In this document: one piece after another, positions 18,898-26,872 of the stretch | Layout: every line of letters begins with the position of its first letter | Position numbering within the stretch: the stretch's first letter is position 1 | Assembly (NCBI GenBank): GCA_947625485.1 | Contig: CANQOP010000001.1 | Coordinates: forward strand, 86,033-150,032 | Direction of reading: 5' to 3' | From: an uncultured Clostridia bacterium | Lineage (GTDB): Bacteria > Bacillota > Clostridia > Oscillospirales > Acutalibacteraceae | Length of the DNA stretch: 64,000 bases | Translations under genes and position numbers: made by a program | Notes under the pieces: model-generated | Told to the model about the DNA's origin: nothing | Databases searched by the model: none | The model's input: the letters and a program-made list of their open reading frames with translations, nothing else

Positions 18898-19173
18898 ATG
18901 AACAAGACAGAATTAATTGCTGCTGTTGCAGAAGCAAGCGCTATTTCCAAGAAAGATGCTGAGAAGGCTGTTACTGCTACAATCGATACTATCGTTGAGG
19001 CTATCGCAAACGGTGACAAGGTTCAGCTCGTTGGCTTCGGTACTTTTGAGCAGCGCCAGAGAAACGCTCGTACAGGCGTTGACCCGAGAACAGGTAACAA
19101 GATTGAAATTGCTGCATCTAAGGTTCCTGCTTTCAAGGCCGGCAAGGCATTCAAGGACGCTGTTAATAAGTAA
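18898..19173 (+). CDS. hup: HU family DNA-binding protein
   Basis: A 91-residue HU homologue. It begins [12 protein letters not shown], contains the [13 protein letters not shown] beta-arm base and the [14 protein letters not shown] arm with the DNA-intercalating proline region, and ends in the usual helix. HU dimers bend and compact DNA. GGAGGAA at an ideal distance and codon choice richer than the neighbours suggest high expression. A strong terminator follows. Confidence 0.96.
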   Translation: MNKTELIAAVAEASAISKKDAEKAVTATIDTIVEAIANGDKVQLVGFGTFEQRQRNARTGVDPRTGNKIEIAASKVPAFKAGKAFKDAVNK

Positions 19174-19190
19174 TTAACCTTTTGAAATTG

Positions 19191-19214
19191 AAGCCGACGC
19201 GAGTCGGCTTTTTT
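19191..19214 (+). terminator. Intrinsic terminator of hup
   Basis: An 8-bp stem AAGCCGAC/GTCGGCTT with a GCGA loop, followed by four more T residues. Confidence 0.9.
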
Positions 19215-19266
19215 CATTATAAATTGCAGGTTTAAAATATATAATGTAATTTTAAAGGAGTAGCGA

Positions 19267-19506
19267 ATGCGACTTGATAAATATTTAAAGGTTTCACGAA
19301 TTATAAAACGCCGCACTGTAGCGAATGAAGCGTGCGATTCGGGGAAGGTCACTGTAAACGGAAATATAGCCCGCGCGTCATATAACGTCAAAGTAGGCGA
19401 CGAAATCGAAATTTCCCTCGGCGCTCGCGAACTGAAAATTCGCGTTACGGCAGTAACTGAGCACGCGACTAAGGAAAACGCCGCAACAATGTATGAGGCA
19501 ATTTAA
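19267..19506 (+). CDS. rqcP: S4-domain RNA-binding protein RqcP (YabO)
   Basis: A 79-residue protein that is a single S4 domain (MRLDKYLKVSRIIKRRT at the start, with the DSGKVTVNG beta-hairpin near residue 26). RqcP works with RqcH on stalled 50S subunits to add C-terminal alanine tails in bacterial ribosome-associated quality control; its older relative is Hsp15. Length and position before yabP match Bacillus YabO. AAAGGAG precedes the start. Confidence 0.93.
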   Translation: MRLDKYLKVSRIIKRRTVANEACDSGKVTVNGNIARASYNVKVGDEIEISLGARELKIRVTAVTEHATKENAATMYEAI

Positions 19507-19511
19507 AAAAA

Positions 19512-19540
19512 TCATATCTAAATAAAATCCTCCATATATT
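19512..19540 (+). promoter_or_regulatory. Candidate sigma-E promoter of yabP
   Basis: The -35-like TCATATC (19512-19518) and -10-like CATATATT (19533-19540) are separated by 14 bases. This is close to the sigma-E consensus kmATATT-N14/15-CATACAnT known from Bacillus (one mismatch in each box). The predicted start near 19547 lies in the loop of the rqcP terminator. yabP is a sigma-E gene in Bacillus. Promoter activity is inferred. Confidence 0.5.
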
Positions 19541-19570
19541 GTATTGATTACAAAATACGGAGGATTTTTT
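19524..19570 (+). terminator. Terminator of rqcP that also pairs with the yabP ribosome-binding site
   Basis: A 10-bp stem AAAATCCTCC (19524-19533) with GGAGGATTTT (19559-19568) and six T residues. The 25-base loop holds a small inner hairpin TTGTA/TACAA. The 3' arm contains GGAGG, the only good ribosome-binding site for yabP at 19573. Confidence 0.75.
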
Positions 19571-19572
19571 AT

Positions 19573-19842
19573 ATGCAGGAAAATTACAGTAAACCGCATA
19601 CAATGCTGCTTGATAACAGAAAGAAACTCAGTCTTACAGGTGTAGGTGACGTTCAGGGCTTTAACGAGGAGCTAGTCAGTATTACAACGTCTTTGGGCGA
19701 TTTAATTATACGCGGCAGCAAACTTCATATAAGCAAGCTCAATCTCGAAACAGGAGAAGTGGACATTGACGGGCAAATAAATTCACTTCAATACGTGGAA
19801 AGTCGAGGAAATAAATCATTTATACAGAGGCTTTTTAAGTAA
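19573..19842 (+). CDS. yabP: Sporulation protein YabP
   Basis: An 89-residue YabP-family protein (PHTMLLDNRKKLSLTGVGDV near the start, SLGDLIIRGSKLHISKLNLETG in the middle). In Bacillus YabP is made in the mother cell under sigma-E and supports spore cortex formation. Predicted beta-rich and soluble. Its stop overlaps the yabQ start by one base. It is one of the clearest signs that this organism forms spores. Confidence 0.93.
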   Translation: MQENYSKPHTMLLDNRKKLSLTGVGDVQGFNEELVSITTSLGDLIIRGSKLHISKLNLETGEVDIDGQINSLQYVESRGNKSFIQRLFK

Positions 19843-20342
19843 TGGAGTTTACAATAACTGAGCTGATTTACGCTTTTTTGTATTCCATAATCGTCGGATT
19901 TTGTTTGGCTTTTGTTTATGAGCCTTTCCGTTTATTTCATAAAGTTGGTTTTGAAAAATCGGTTCACTACCTTGTCGCTGATATTGTGTTTATGCTGTTA
20001 TGCGGTCTGGTGACCTATTTTTATTGTATTACTACATTGGAGGGTAGCGTAAGATTTTTCGTAATAATAGGGGAACTGCTTGGATTTACGGTGTTTCGGT
20101 TTACATTAAGGCGGGTTTTGGACAAAATATACAATCCGGTAATAAAATTTTCTATATTTTTCTTTGGAAATCTATTGAAATTGAGCCGAAAAATAATGTA
20201 TAATATAGAAAATAGATTTAGAAACCTTTCTTTGAAATTATTAAGTAAAATAAGGAATTTTGTATATGAGAGAAGAAAAGGAAAAAACGAAAAAAACCGA
20301 ACGCGGGATAAAAGAAGTAAAGCCAAAAAGAAAAAGAAGTAA
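19842..20342 (+). CDS. yabQ: Spore cortex biosynthesis protein YabQ
   Basis: A 166-residue membrane protein with three or four transmembrane segments in the first 100 residues, then a very basic tail rich in Lys and Arg. YabQ in Bacillus is needed for spore cortex synthesis and sits in the outer forespore membrane. It follows yabP directly. The last 77 bases overlap the start of divIC in another frame, so the basic tail shares DNA with the basic N-terminus of DivIC. Confidence 0.87.
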   Translation: MEFTITELIYAFLYSIIVGFCLAFVYEPFRLFHKVGFEKSVHYLVADIVFMLLCGLVTYFYCITTLEGSVRFFVIIGELLGFTVFRFTLRRVLDKIYNPVIKFSIFFFGNLLKLSRKIMYNIENRFRNLSLKLLSKIRNFVYERRKGKNEKNRTRDKRSKAKKKKK

Positions 20343-20616
20343 AAAATTTATACTGCTGTATCTTGCAGGTTTCGCTTTTGCTATATACGCGACTTTTACG
20401 ATAATTAACCAGAGTATTGAAAGGAACGCGAAGTTAGCCGAGTATGAGTCTCTTCAGCAGGAGCTTCAGATTGTCGAGATTGAAAACGAAAATCTCAGCC
20501 GGATAAAGGACTATTCGGGCGATGAGCGCAACGATTACATAGAAAATATTGCAAGAGAGGATTTGGATTACGTTAAAAACGGCGAACGCGTTTTTATTAA
20601 TATTTCCGGAGATTAA
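20266..20616 (+). CDS. divIC: Septum formation initiator DivIC (FtsB-like)
   Basis: A 116-residue bitopic protein: a basic cytoplasmic N-terminus (about 27 residues), one transmembrane helix (about residues 28-46), a short coiled coil (ERNAKLAEYESLQQELQIVEIENENL) and the DYVKNGE motif near the end, typical of DivIC/FtsB. It joins FtsL and DivIB at the division site. ATG 20266 is chosen because AAGGA sits nine bases upstream and no other in-frame start codon occurs before the membrane helix; this makes the overlap with yabQ real. Confidence 0.9.
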   Translation: MREEKEKTKKTERGIKEVKPKRKRSKKFILLYLAGFAFAIYATFTIINQSIERNAKLAEYESLQQELQIVEIENENLSRIKDYSGDERNDYIENIAREDLDYVKNGERVFINISGD

Positions 20617-20618
20617 AA

Positions 20619-21101
20619 ATGGGAAACGAAATGAAAATTGAAGTGGATACAATTATTGAGGGTAAGGTTTCGGGTATTACTAAGTTCGGAGCTTTTGTGG
20701 ATTTGCCGGACGGAACTACCGGTATGGTACATATCTCTGAGGTATCACAGTCTTATGTAAGCGATATAAACGATTTTCTCAAGATAGGACAAACCGTTAA
20801 TGTAAAGGTGCTTTCAAGGGACGGTAACAAGGTAGCTCTTTCCATAAAGCAGACCCAGCCTAAAGCAGAGAAAGCCGAACGGTCTCAGAAGCCTAAAGCT
20901 CGCAAGCCGTATAAGCCTGAACCGCCGGTGACAAGTCCCGGCTCATTCGAGTGGCAGAGCGCGCAGAAAAACGCCCCGTCTACCTTTGAAGATATGATGT
21001 CTAAATTCAAACAGACGAGTGAGGATAAAATGTCCGATTTAAAACGTTCCTCCGGAGAGTCGCGCGGCTACAGCCGTCGCGGAAACGGTTCAAGGAAATA
21101 A
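20619..21101 (+). CDS. S1 RNA-binding domain protein (YabR-like)
   Basis: A 160-residue protein with one S1 OB-fold at residues 4-75 (VDTIIEGKVSGITKFGAFVDLP, then GMVHISEVS) and a basic, Lys/Arg/Pro/Ser-rich disordered tail. It matches YabR, which lies downstream of divIC in Bacillus, and related general-stress S1 proteins; these bind RNA or the ribosome, but the exact role is not known. It begins two bases after divIC. Confidence 0.88.
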   Translation: MGNEMKIEVDTIIEGKVSGITKFGAFVDLPDGTTGMVHISEVSQSYVSDINDFLKIGQTVNVKVLSRDGNKVALSIKQTQPKAEKAERSQKPKARKPYKPEPPVTSPGSFEWQSAQKNAPSTFEDMMSKFKQTSEDKMSDLKRSSGESRGYSRRGNGSRK

Positions 21102-21108
21102 ACTGCTT

Positions 21109-21143
21109 CGGGTATCGGTAAGCCGATACCCGTTATCAATTTT
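21109..21143 (+). terminator. Likely terminator after the yabP-divIC cluster
   Basis: A perfect 10-bp stem CGGGTATCGG/CCGATACCCG with a TAAG loop (21109-21132), followed by a broken T-rich stretch (TTATCAATTTT). The stem is strong and the tail weak, so termination may be partial. Confidence 0.6.
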
Positions 21144-21177
21144 CTAAATATTCAGCATTAATTTTAAAGGGAATGTG

Positions 21178-22299
21178 ATGAAAAATTTAACTTTTTCTGC
21201 TCCATGCCTCCTCGGTATGGAGGGAATATGCGCCAACGATTTAAAGTTTAACGGAATAGAGTCCGCAAAGGCAGAAAACGGAAGAGTAATATTCAGCGGC
21301 GATTTCTCCACACTTGCCCGAGCCAATCTTATTTCCAGATATGCCGAACGAATTCAAATTTTGCTGGATGAGTTTAACGCCGTGACGTTTGAAGAGCTTT
21401 TTGTCAAAGTGAAATCTATACCTTGGGAACGATTTATAGGAAAGTCTGATTCATTCCCCGTAAAGGGACGCAGTCTAAGCTCACAGCTTCATTCTGTTTC
21501 CGACTGCCAGAAAATAATTAAAAAGGCGGTCGTTGACAGATTGTCCTCTTGTTATGGTATTTCGTGGTTTGAGGAGAGCGGACCAGTTCATCAAATTCAG
21601 TTTCTTATTATAAATAATAGGGTAAGTATTATGCTTGATACAAGCGGTGCGGGACTTCACAAACGCGGCTATCGTAAAAATTCCAACGATGCGCCTATAA
21701 AAGAGACTTTGGCCGCGGCTATGGCTGACCTCGCGCGGGTTCGCCCAAACCACTTTGTTGTTGACCCGATGTGCGGAAGCGGTACAATACTTATAGAATC
21801 TGCTTTGAAAGCTCTAAAAATCGCGCCGGGTATTAACCGTTCTTTTTCTTTTGAGAAATGGAGTCAAATTCCTAAGTCCGTATGGCAGGAGGAGCGCGAG
21901 CGTGCGGACGCGCTAAAAAATAACGACTGCGACTTTTCTGCTATAGGCTATGATATAGACGATAACGCCTTATCAATAGCGAGGAGTAATGCCGAAAAAG
22001 CAGGCGTTTCGGACAGAATAAGGTTTATAAAACGCGACATAAGAGACTTTGAGTTTGACAGCGGTTTTGAGACGGTAATATGTAATCCTCCGTATGGCGA
22101 ACGACTTCTCGATGTAAATGAAGCTGAAAAGCTTTATAAAATAATGGGCAGTAAGTTTGTTCCCGAAAAGGGTAAAAGCTACACTATTATCAGTCCTGAC
22201 GATAACTTTGAAAAGGTGTTCGGGAGGAAAGCCGATAAACGCCGTAAATTATACAACGGTATGTTAAAATGTCAGGTTTATATGTATTTTATGTCATAA
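21178..22299 (+). CDS. THUMP-domain class I SAM-dependent RNA methyltransferase (YpsC/RlmL-like)
   Basis: A 373-residue enzyme. A ferredoxin-like/THUMP N-terminus (about residues 1-160) precedes a Rossmann methyltransferase domain with VDPMCGSGTILIE near residue 195 and the target-base motif NPPYGERL near residue 302. This is the arrangement of the RlmL N-terminal half and Bacillus YpsC, which make N2-methylguanosine in 23S rRNA; the precise site here is inferred. ATG 21178 has AAAGGGA five bases upstream; a GTG three bases earlier is too close. Confidence 0.88.
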   Translation: MKNLTFSAPCLLGMEGICANDLKFNGIESAKAENGRVIFSGDFSTLARANLISRYAERIQILLDEFNAVTFEELFVKVKSIPWERFIGKSDSFPVKGRSLSSQLHSVSDCQKIIKKAVVDRLSSCYGISWFEESGPVHQIQFLIINNRVSIMLDTSGAGLHKRGYRKNSNDAPIKETLAAAMADLARVRPNHFVVDPMCGSGTILIESALKALKIAPGINRSFSFEKWSQIPKSVWQEERERADALKNNDCDFSAIGYDIDDNALSIARSNAEKAGVSDRIRFIKRDIRDFEFDSGFETVICNPPYGERLLDVNEAEKLYKIMGSKFVPEKGKSYTIISPDDNFEKVFGRKADKRRKLYNGMLKCQVYMYFMS

Positions 22300-22350
22300 T
22301 ATCAGCATAATTTTGTTAATCTGCCGGATTTTTAACATTATTCTATTGTA

Positions 22351-22379
22351 TTCACAACCGTTTTGTATTATAATATATT
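22351..22379 (+). promoter_or_regulatory. Candidate sigma-A promoter of pfkA
   Basis: TTCACA (22351-22356), a 17-base spacer, then TATATT (22374-22379); an overlapping TATAAT lies at 22369-22374. The 5' leader would be about 35 bases. Confidence 0.55.
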
Positions 22380-22420
22380 GGAAAAAGTATTACGATAATT
22401 CGACCTTGGAGGTTTTACAT

Positions 22421-23389
22421 ATGAGCAAAAAGAAGATTGCAGTATTAACCAGTGGTGGTGACGCGCCGGGTATGAACGCCGCTGTTCGCGCAGTTGTCCG
22501 TTCAGGTATAGGAAAGGGTATGGACGTGTACGGTGTTTACCGCGGATATAATGGTCTACTCAACGGAGACGTCGAGCAGATGAACCTTCGTTCTGTCTCC
22601 GACATTATTGGAAACGGCGGTACTGTGCTGTACACAGCGCGAAGCGAGGAGTTTAAAACTCTTGAGGGACAGAAAAAGGCGGCTAAACGTTGTCAGGATC
22701 TCGGTATCAGCGGAGTTGTCGTAATAGGCGGCGACGGATCGTTTGCGGGAGCACGCGCCCTTACGAACGCGGGTGTAAACTGTATCGGCGTTCCGGGAAC
22801 TATAGACAATGACATTGCCTGCTCAGAATATACAATCGGCTTTGACACAGCAATGAATACGGCTATCCAGATGATAGATAAGATTCGCGACACAGCTCAG
22901 TCTCACGACCGATGCTCTGTTGTTGAGGTTATGGGCCGTCGCTGCGGTGATATTGCCTTACAGGTAGGTATTGCCTGCGGCGCAACAGCAATTCTTGTTC
23001 CCGAGGTTAGTTTCGACGTTGAAAAGGACGTTATCGCCCGTATTATAAACACTCAAAAAACGGGTAAAAAACATTTTATTATCGTTGTCGCAGAGGGTGT
23101 AGGCGGTGTAAACGACCTTGCTAAATACATTGAGAAGCGTCTCGGTATTGAGACTCGCGCCACAATTCTAGGTCATGTTCAGCGCGGCGGTTCTCCGACT
23201 CTTAGGGACAGAGTGGTCGCCTCTATAATGGGGCATAAAGCGGTTGACCTTCTTGAAGAGGGAAAGGGTAACCGTGTGGTCGCTATGAACAACGGTGAGA
23301 TTGTTGATTATGACATCACAGAAGCGCTTGAGATGACAAGAGTATTTGATAAAAATCTCTACAAAATAGCGAGCACAATTTCAATTTAA
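22421..23389 (+). CDS. pfkA: ATP-dependent 6-phosphofructokinase
   Basis: A 322-residue PfkA that phosphorylates fructose 6-phosphate, the committed step of glycolysis. Signatures: LTSGGDAPGMNAAVR at residues 8-22 (ATP site), GGDGS near residue 103 (Gly at this position marks ATP dependence rather than PPi), GTIDND near residue 127 with the catalytic Asp, and GHVQRGGSPT near residue 250. ATG 22421 is chosen for its GGAGG at 22408-22412 and because the family starts here; the frame is open farther upstream but not coding-like. It stands as a single gene with its own promoter and terminator. Confidence 0.96.
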   Translation: MSKKKIAVLTSGGDAPGMNAAVRAVVRSGIGKGMDVYGVYRGYNGLLNGDVEQMNLRSVSDIIGNGGTVLYTARSEEFKTLEGQKKAAKRCQDLGISGVVVIGGDGSFAGARALTNAGVNCIGVPGTIDNDIACSEYTIGFDTAMNTAIQMIDKIRDTAQSHDRCSVVEVMGRRCGDIALQVGIACGATAILVPEVSFDVEKDVIARIINTQKTGKKHFIIVVAEGVGGVNDLAKYIEKRLGIETRATILGHVQRGGSPTLRDRVVASIMGHKAVDLLEEGKGNRVVAMNNGEIVDYDITEALEMTRVFDKNLYKIASTISI

Positions 23390-23395
23390 TTTATC

Positions 23396-23427
23396 GGCGC
23401 AGTATCTAGTGTATTGCGCCTTATTTT
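23396..23427 (+). terminator. Intrinsic terminator of pfkA
   Basis: A 9-bp stem GGCGCAGTA/TATTGCGCC (one G-U pair), seven-base loop, then TTATTTT. Confidence 0.85.
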
Positions 23428-23475
23428 ATAAAGGTATATACGCAAGACGTGATTTCACGATAAGGGTTTAGGGTT

Positions 23476-24765
23476 ATGAGTAACAGTGAAAATATTCTCT
23501 ATCTTGGTTTAGCTTTTGATAAATTCGACAGGCTTGATTTTTTAGATGATTTTCTTGCAGGAGTAAGGGCAAACTACTTTAACAGTGAATTATGTCCTCA
23601 GACAGGGAATGATATGCGTGTTGTAAACGAAAACAGCTTTTATTTTTCATACAATATGCAGTACAATCAGCCGCTTAATTGGAAAGTAAACCGTAACGGT
23701 GTTCTTTATCAGAATGCCGAAACCGTTCGGGACGGCTGTTACAGAGTAAACGTTTACAGTGAGGAAGGCGTAATATATAAACGGCATTATTATGATTTTT
23801 CGCATAAATGGCTGAAATCGGAGTTTTTTCAAAACAACAGTAAGTACCCTGTTTACACGTTATATCCTGAAATTGCGGACGGACAGTCTGTTATAGTTCA
23901 GATTTTCAGTGAGTCGGATACTACCGTGAAATCGTTTCTTTATCCCAAGTCAGAGGTTCCTGAAAATAACGATTTTTCTGTCCTTGCTTATACCGCCGAC
24001 GGTTTTTTGTATTTTAATTCCGTTCCCAATGAAAAGCTTATCACAAAAACCGTTATACACGATGATTCGGTCAGGAGGACAAATGGTTTTGATTTTACAC
24101 CTTTTGATTTTAATATGGAGATGAATAATTTCAACCGAAATTTTGATATTACTACAGCGCAATATCTGTCGGATAATAGTTCTGTTCCTGATTTGAGCAA
24201 TATTTCCGATAATATATCGGAAGAAGACATTCATACAGGGAAGACATACGCGAAAAATGAAGAAGATAATATAAAGCTATACAAAAAAGATGAGTCTGCT
24301 CCCGATTTAAGTATTCAAAGCTATGGAGACAGCTACTTATACTTCGGCGGTATTGACGAAAACAATCAGCGCAGCGGCAAAGGAAGAACTGTTACTTCCG
24401 GCGGAACTACTGCATATGAGGGTGAGTACGCGCACGACAAGCGCAACGGTTTCGGCGCTTTTTATTATAAAGACGGCAGGATTAATTACGTAGGTAATTG
24501 GAAGGATAATGCACGCCACGGTTTCGGAGTAGGTTTCAGGGGCTCTGACGGAGTATCACATATTGGAAAGTGGCACGAAAACACTCCCGACGGAATAGGC
24601 GCTCGCTTTGACAGTGACGGCAACTTCATTTTTCTTGGAAATTATATTGATGGAAAGAAGCAGGGTAGTGGAATAACTATTGATGCTGACGGCAGTTTTA
24701 TCCTGTCTAAGTTTGAGAATGACGAGGTAATTGAGTCGTATAAAATTGATGATTTATTAAAATAA
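23476..24765 (+). CDS. MORN-repeat protein with an unrecognised N-terminal domain
   Basis: A 429-residue protein without signal peptide or membrane segments, so probably cytoplasmic. Residues 1 to about 240 form a beta-rich region rich in Tyr, Phe and Asn that I cannot assign. An acidic linker follows to about residue 285. Residues 290-415 carry about five MORN-type repeats of about 23 residues (YEGEYAHDKRNGFG and NYVGNWKDNARHGFGVG are the clearest). MORN repeats mediate lipid or protein contacts and are sporadic in bacteria. It is monocistronic, between two terminators. An inverted repeat CGTGA-TT-TCACG lies at 23448-23459, just before the start. Confidence 0.75.
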   Translation: MSNSENILYLGLAFDKFDRLDFLDDFLAGVRANYFNSELCPQTGNDMRVVNENSFYFSYNMQYNQPLNWKVNRNGVLYQNAETVRDGCYRVNVYSEEGVIYKRHYYDFSHKWLKSEFFQNNSKYPVYTLYPEIADGQSVIVQIFSESDTTVKSFLYPKSEVPENNDFSVLAYTADGFLYFNSVPNEKLITKTVIHDDSVRRTNGFDFTPFDFNMEMNNFNRNFDITTAQYLSDNSSVPDLSNISDNISEEDIHTGKTYAKNEEDNIKLYKKDESAPDLSIQSYGDSYLYFGGIDENNQRSGKGRTVTSGGTTAYEGEYAHDKRNGFGAFYYKDGRINYVGNWKDNARHGFGVGFRGSDGVSHIGKWHENTPDGIGARFDSDGNFIFLGNYIDGKKQGSGITIDADGSFILSKFENDEVIESYKIDDLLK

Positions 24766-24798
24766 ATGAATATGAATAAAAATGGAAAAATTGTTAAC

Positions 24799-24833
24799 AA
24801 TATTACCGTTCCTTAGTGGACGGTAATATTTTT
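24799..24833 (+). terminator. Intrinsic terminator after the MORN gene
   Basis: An 11-bp stem AATATTACCGT/ACGGTAATATT with a ten-base loop that can add CC/GG, then TTT. It lies 33 bases after the MORN stop and just before the lipoprotein gene. Confidence 0.8.
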
Positions 24834-24852
24834 ATACAGGTGATGACTTAAT

Positions 24853-25224
24853 ATGAAAAGAATTTTAGCAGCTTTAGCGCTGGCAGCACTCGCAGCATTT
24901 ACATTCACAGGCTGTAACACAGCCAGAGAAGCTGTAAGCGGCGCAAGCGATGTTGTGAAGGGTGCTGAGGAGGACGTCTCCGATGCAGGTAGTGATGCCG
25001 ATGATATGGCGGACGATATGATGGACGACAATGACGGTTCCGTAAGCGACGGAAACGGAGTTATCGGCGACGAGGATAACATCGACGAGAAGGTCTCAAG
25101 AACTGCCGACGACAACACTTCTGATACTACTGACGACAAACGTGACGATAAAACTTCGGATACTTCTGATGATAATCGAAACGATAACACTTCTGACACG
25201 GCTGATAACAACAGTCGAAACTAA
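24853..25224 (+). CDS. Small Asp-rich secreted lipoprotein
   Basis: A 123-residue precursor. It has a lipoprotein signal peptide (MKRILAALAL then a hydrophobic run) with the lipobox FTGC, so Cys21 would be lipidated and anchored to the outer face of the membrane. The mature part has no visible fold: it is dominated by Asp, Asn, Ser and Thr and ends in three 12-residue repeats (residues 86-121). Overall strongly acidic, so it could bind cations such as Ca2+ or space something from the membrane; this is inference. It stands alone between two terminators, convergent with sigE. Confidence 0.75.
   Translation: MKRILAALALAALAAFTFTGCNTAREAVSGASDVVKGAEEDVSDAGSDADDMADDMMDDNDGSVSDGNGVIGDEDNIDEKVSRTADDNTSDTTDDKRDDKTSDTSDDNRNDNTSDTADNNSRN
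25108..25215 (+). repeat. Three 36-bp imperfect tandem repeats inside the lipoprotein gene
   Basis: They encode units such as DDNTSDTTDDKR, DDKTSDTSDDNR and NDNTSDTADNNS. The DNA copies differ at several third positions, so the protein pattern is more conserved than the nucleotides. Confidence 0.8.
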
Positions 25225-25259
25225 GAAAGCGTGCGCTGTCAGCGCACGCTTTCGTTTTT
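25225..25259 (+). terminator. Intrinsic terminator of the lipoprotein gene
   Basis: A 13-bp GC-rich stem (25225-25237 with 25241-25253), then GTTTTT. Downstream to 25346 are two weaker hairpins (AAGCCTG/CAGGCTT at about 25314-25337 and TGCGC/GCGCA) without T tracts; nothing else is visible before the sigE stop. Confidence 0.9.
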
Positions 25260-25346
25260 AGTAATCCCCGTGCAGTTGCGCCCCTTAAGGTGCGCACGCG
25301 CAATAGGTATACGGAAGCCTGATGCATATCGCGCAGGCTTTCTTGT

Positions 25347-26048
25347 CTACACAACTTTTTCTAAATCCTTTTTAAGCCGTTTAATTATTTTTTTCTCCAG
25401 TCTCGATATGTAAGATTGTGAAATTCCGAGGTAATCCGCTACCTGCTTTTGAGTGTGCTCGCTTTTGCCGTTTAATCCGAATCTCAGCTCCATAATAAGA
25501 CATTCCCTGCTGTTCAGCTTTGAAACAGCCGCAAGGAGCTGATTACATTCAAGCTCGCTTTCTATATCACGGTTTATCAAATCAGGGTCTGAGCCGAGAA
25601 CATCGCACAACAAAAGTTCATTTCCGTCCCAGTCTGTATTTAGCGGCTCGTCAATGCTGACTTCGTTTTTCAGTTGACTGCTTTTCCTTAAAAACATAAG
25701 TATCTCGTTTTCGATGCATCTCGACGCATATGTGGCGAGTTTTATGTTTTTTTCGGGGTTAAATGTGTTTACTGCCTTGATAAGTCCAATAGTTCCGATA
25801 GAAATTAAGTCCTCGACGCTTGCACCCGCCGTTTCAAAACGCTTTGCGATGTAAACCACCAGTCTGAGGTTGTGCACAATAAGCTTTTCCTTACCGCTTT
25901 CGTCACCGTTTTTAAGCTGTTTTATTACAGCCTGCTCCTCCTCGCGGCTGAGCGGAGGAGGAAGAGTTTCACTTCCGTTGATATAGAATACCTCGTTATC
26001 TGTTACAAAAAATCTTAGTAATCTTTTTTTAATCATTTGTATAAGCAT
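25347..26048 (-). CDS. sigE: RNA polymerase sporulation sigma factor SigE (pro-sigma-E)
   Basis: A 233-residue sigma-70 factor. The N-terminus is a short pro-sequence that ends before the conserved [15 protein letters not shown] segment, as in Bacillus pro-sigma-E, which is cleaved by SpoIIGA. Region 2 ([25 protein letters not shown]) and region 4 ([19 protein letters not shown]) are complete. Sigma-E directs early mother-cell transcription in sporulation. ATG 26048 has AAGGA nine bases upstream and lies four bases after the spoIIGA stop, so the two form the spoIIG operon on the minus strand. Confidence 0.96.
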   Translation of the reverse strand: MLIQMIKKRLLRFFVTDNEVFYINGSETLPPPLSREEEQAVIKQLKNGDESGKEKLIVHNLRLVVYIAKRFETAGASVEDLISIGTIGLIKAVNTFNPEKNIKLATYASRCIENEILMFLRKSSQLKNEVSIDEPLNTDWDGNELLLCDVLGSDPDLINRDIESELECNQLLAAVSKLNSRECLIMELRFGLNGKSEHTQKQVADYLGISQSYISRLEKKIIKRLKKDLEKVV

Positions 26049-26052
26049 AAAA

Positions 26053-26853
26053 TCATTCCTTACTTATATTTTCGGGCATAAGCCCTTTAATTTCTGAGTT
26101 AATTACATTATCGCATATACCTATATAAATTTCTTCGTTTACCTTTCGGCCGTCGATATATACCTCGTCAGGTCTGAACCCCGTAATTATTCCTCTGCCT
26201 CCGAGACTTTCAAACGGAATTACCCTGCAATTTTGCTCGTTTATTTTCATATCTCCGAGCTGGTCTCTTTCCGCGATAATAACGCTTGAGCCTGAAAACG
26301 GTTCCTTCACGTTACAGCCGCTGTCTGTTTTACACTTAAATTGAGAAAAATTATTTTTGTAAATAATTTTAATATCATGAACAAGCCCCGAGCCGACGTG
26401 ATTTTTAAAGACCTTTCTGTATATAAAAAGTATAAAATAAATGACAATGGTTAAAATAATAAGCAGAATCGGCGATATATCAAAGTAGACAATATCGTTT
26501 ACAATATACATTCCGTCAGGTCTTACAGCCAGATAAAAGAAAATCATTGCTCCGCTGAACAGAAATGAAAGCAAAATAAGAGTGAGCGACGTTTTAATAA
26601 ACTGTTTTCTGCTTTTATAACCGAATGAAATAAATGCAAGAGAAAAGCCCAGCAGAAGTCTGATAATTACGCTTAACAAAAAGTTTACGCTCGGAAGCAG
26701 AACAATTATGCTCGTAAGCCCGCCGATAATACTCGCCGCTATAATTCTCAGGTATTTCACTTTTAATTTGAGTATATATTTTACGCACAATAGCAGGAGA
26801 AAATCCTCGAACATATTTATTACGACAAGAACATCTACATAAATCGTATGCAC
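26053..26853 (-). CDS. spoIIGA: Sporulation sigma-E processing peptidase SpoIIGA
   Basis: A 266-residue membrane aspartic protease. Five transmembrane helices fill the N-terminal half. The C-terminal soluble domain holds the catalytic DSG (in [14 protein letters not shown]). SpoIIGA cleaves pro-sigma-E at the forespore septum after a signal from SpoIIR. GTG 26853 is chosen because AAAGGAG stands seven bases upstream and the protein then begins with the family-typical [15 protein letters not shown] segment; the open frame continues upstream but shows no family similarity and no ribosome-binding site. Confidence 0.93.
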   Translation of the reverse strand: MHTIYVDVLVVINMFEDFLLLLCVKYILKLKVKYLRIIAASIIGGLTSIIVLLPSVNFLLSVIIRLLLGFSLAFISFGYKSRKQFIKTSLTLILLSFLFSGAMIFFYLAVRPDGMYIVNDIVYFDISPILLIILTIVIYFILFIYRKVFKNHVGSGLVHDIKIIYKNNFSQFKCKTDSGCNVKEPFSGSSVIIAERDQLGDMKINEQNCRVIPFESLGGRGIITGFRPDEVYIDGRKVNEEIYIGICDNVINSEIKGLMPENISKE

Positions 26854-26872
26854 TTCAATGCTCCTTTCAGGT

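Noticed and set aside
24813..25211. Ser/Leu/Val-rich antisense ORF opposite the lipoprotein gene
   Set aside because: It mirrors the acidic repeats, has no ribosome-binding site, and the plus-strand frame has a lipobox and terminator.
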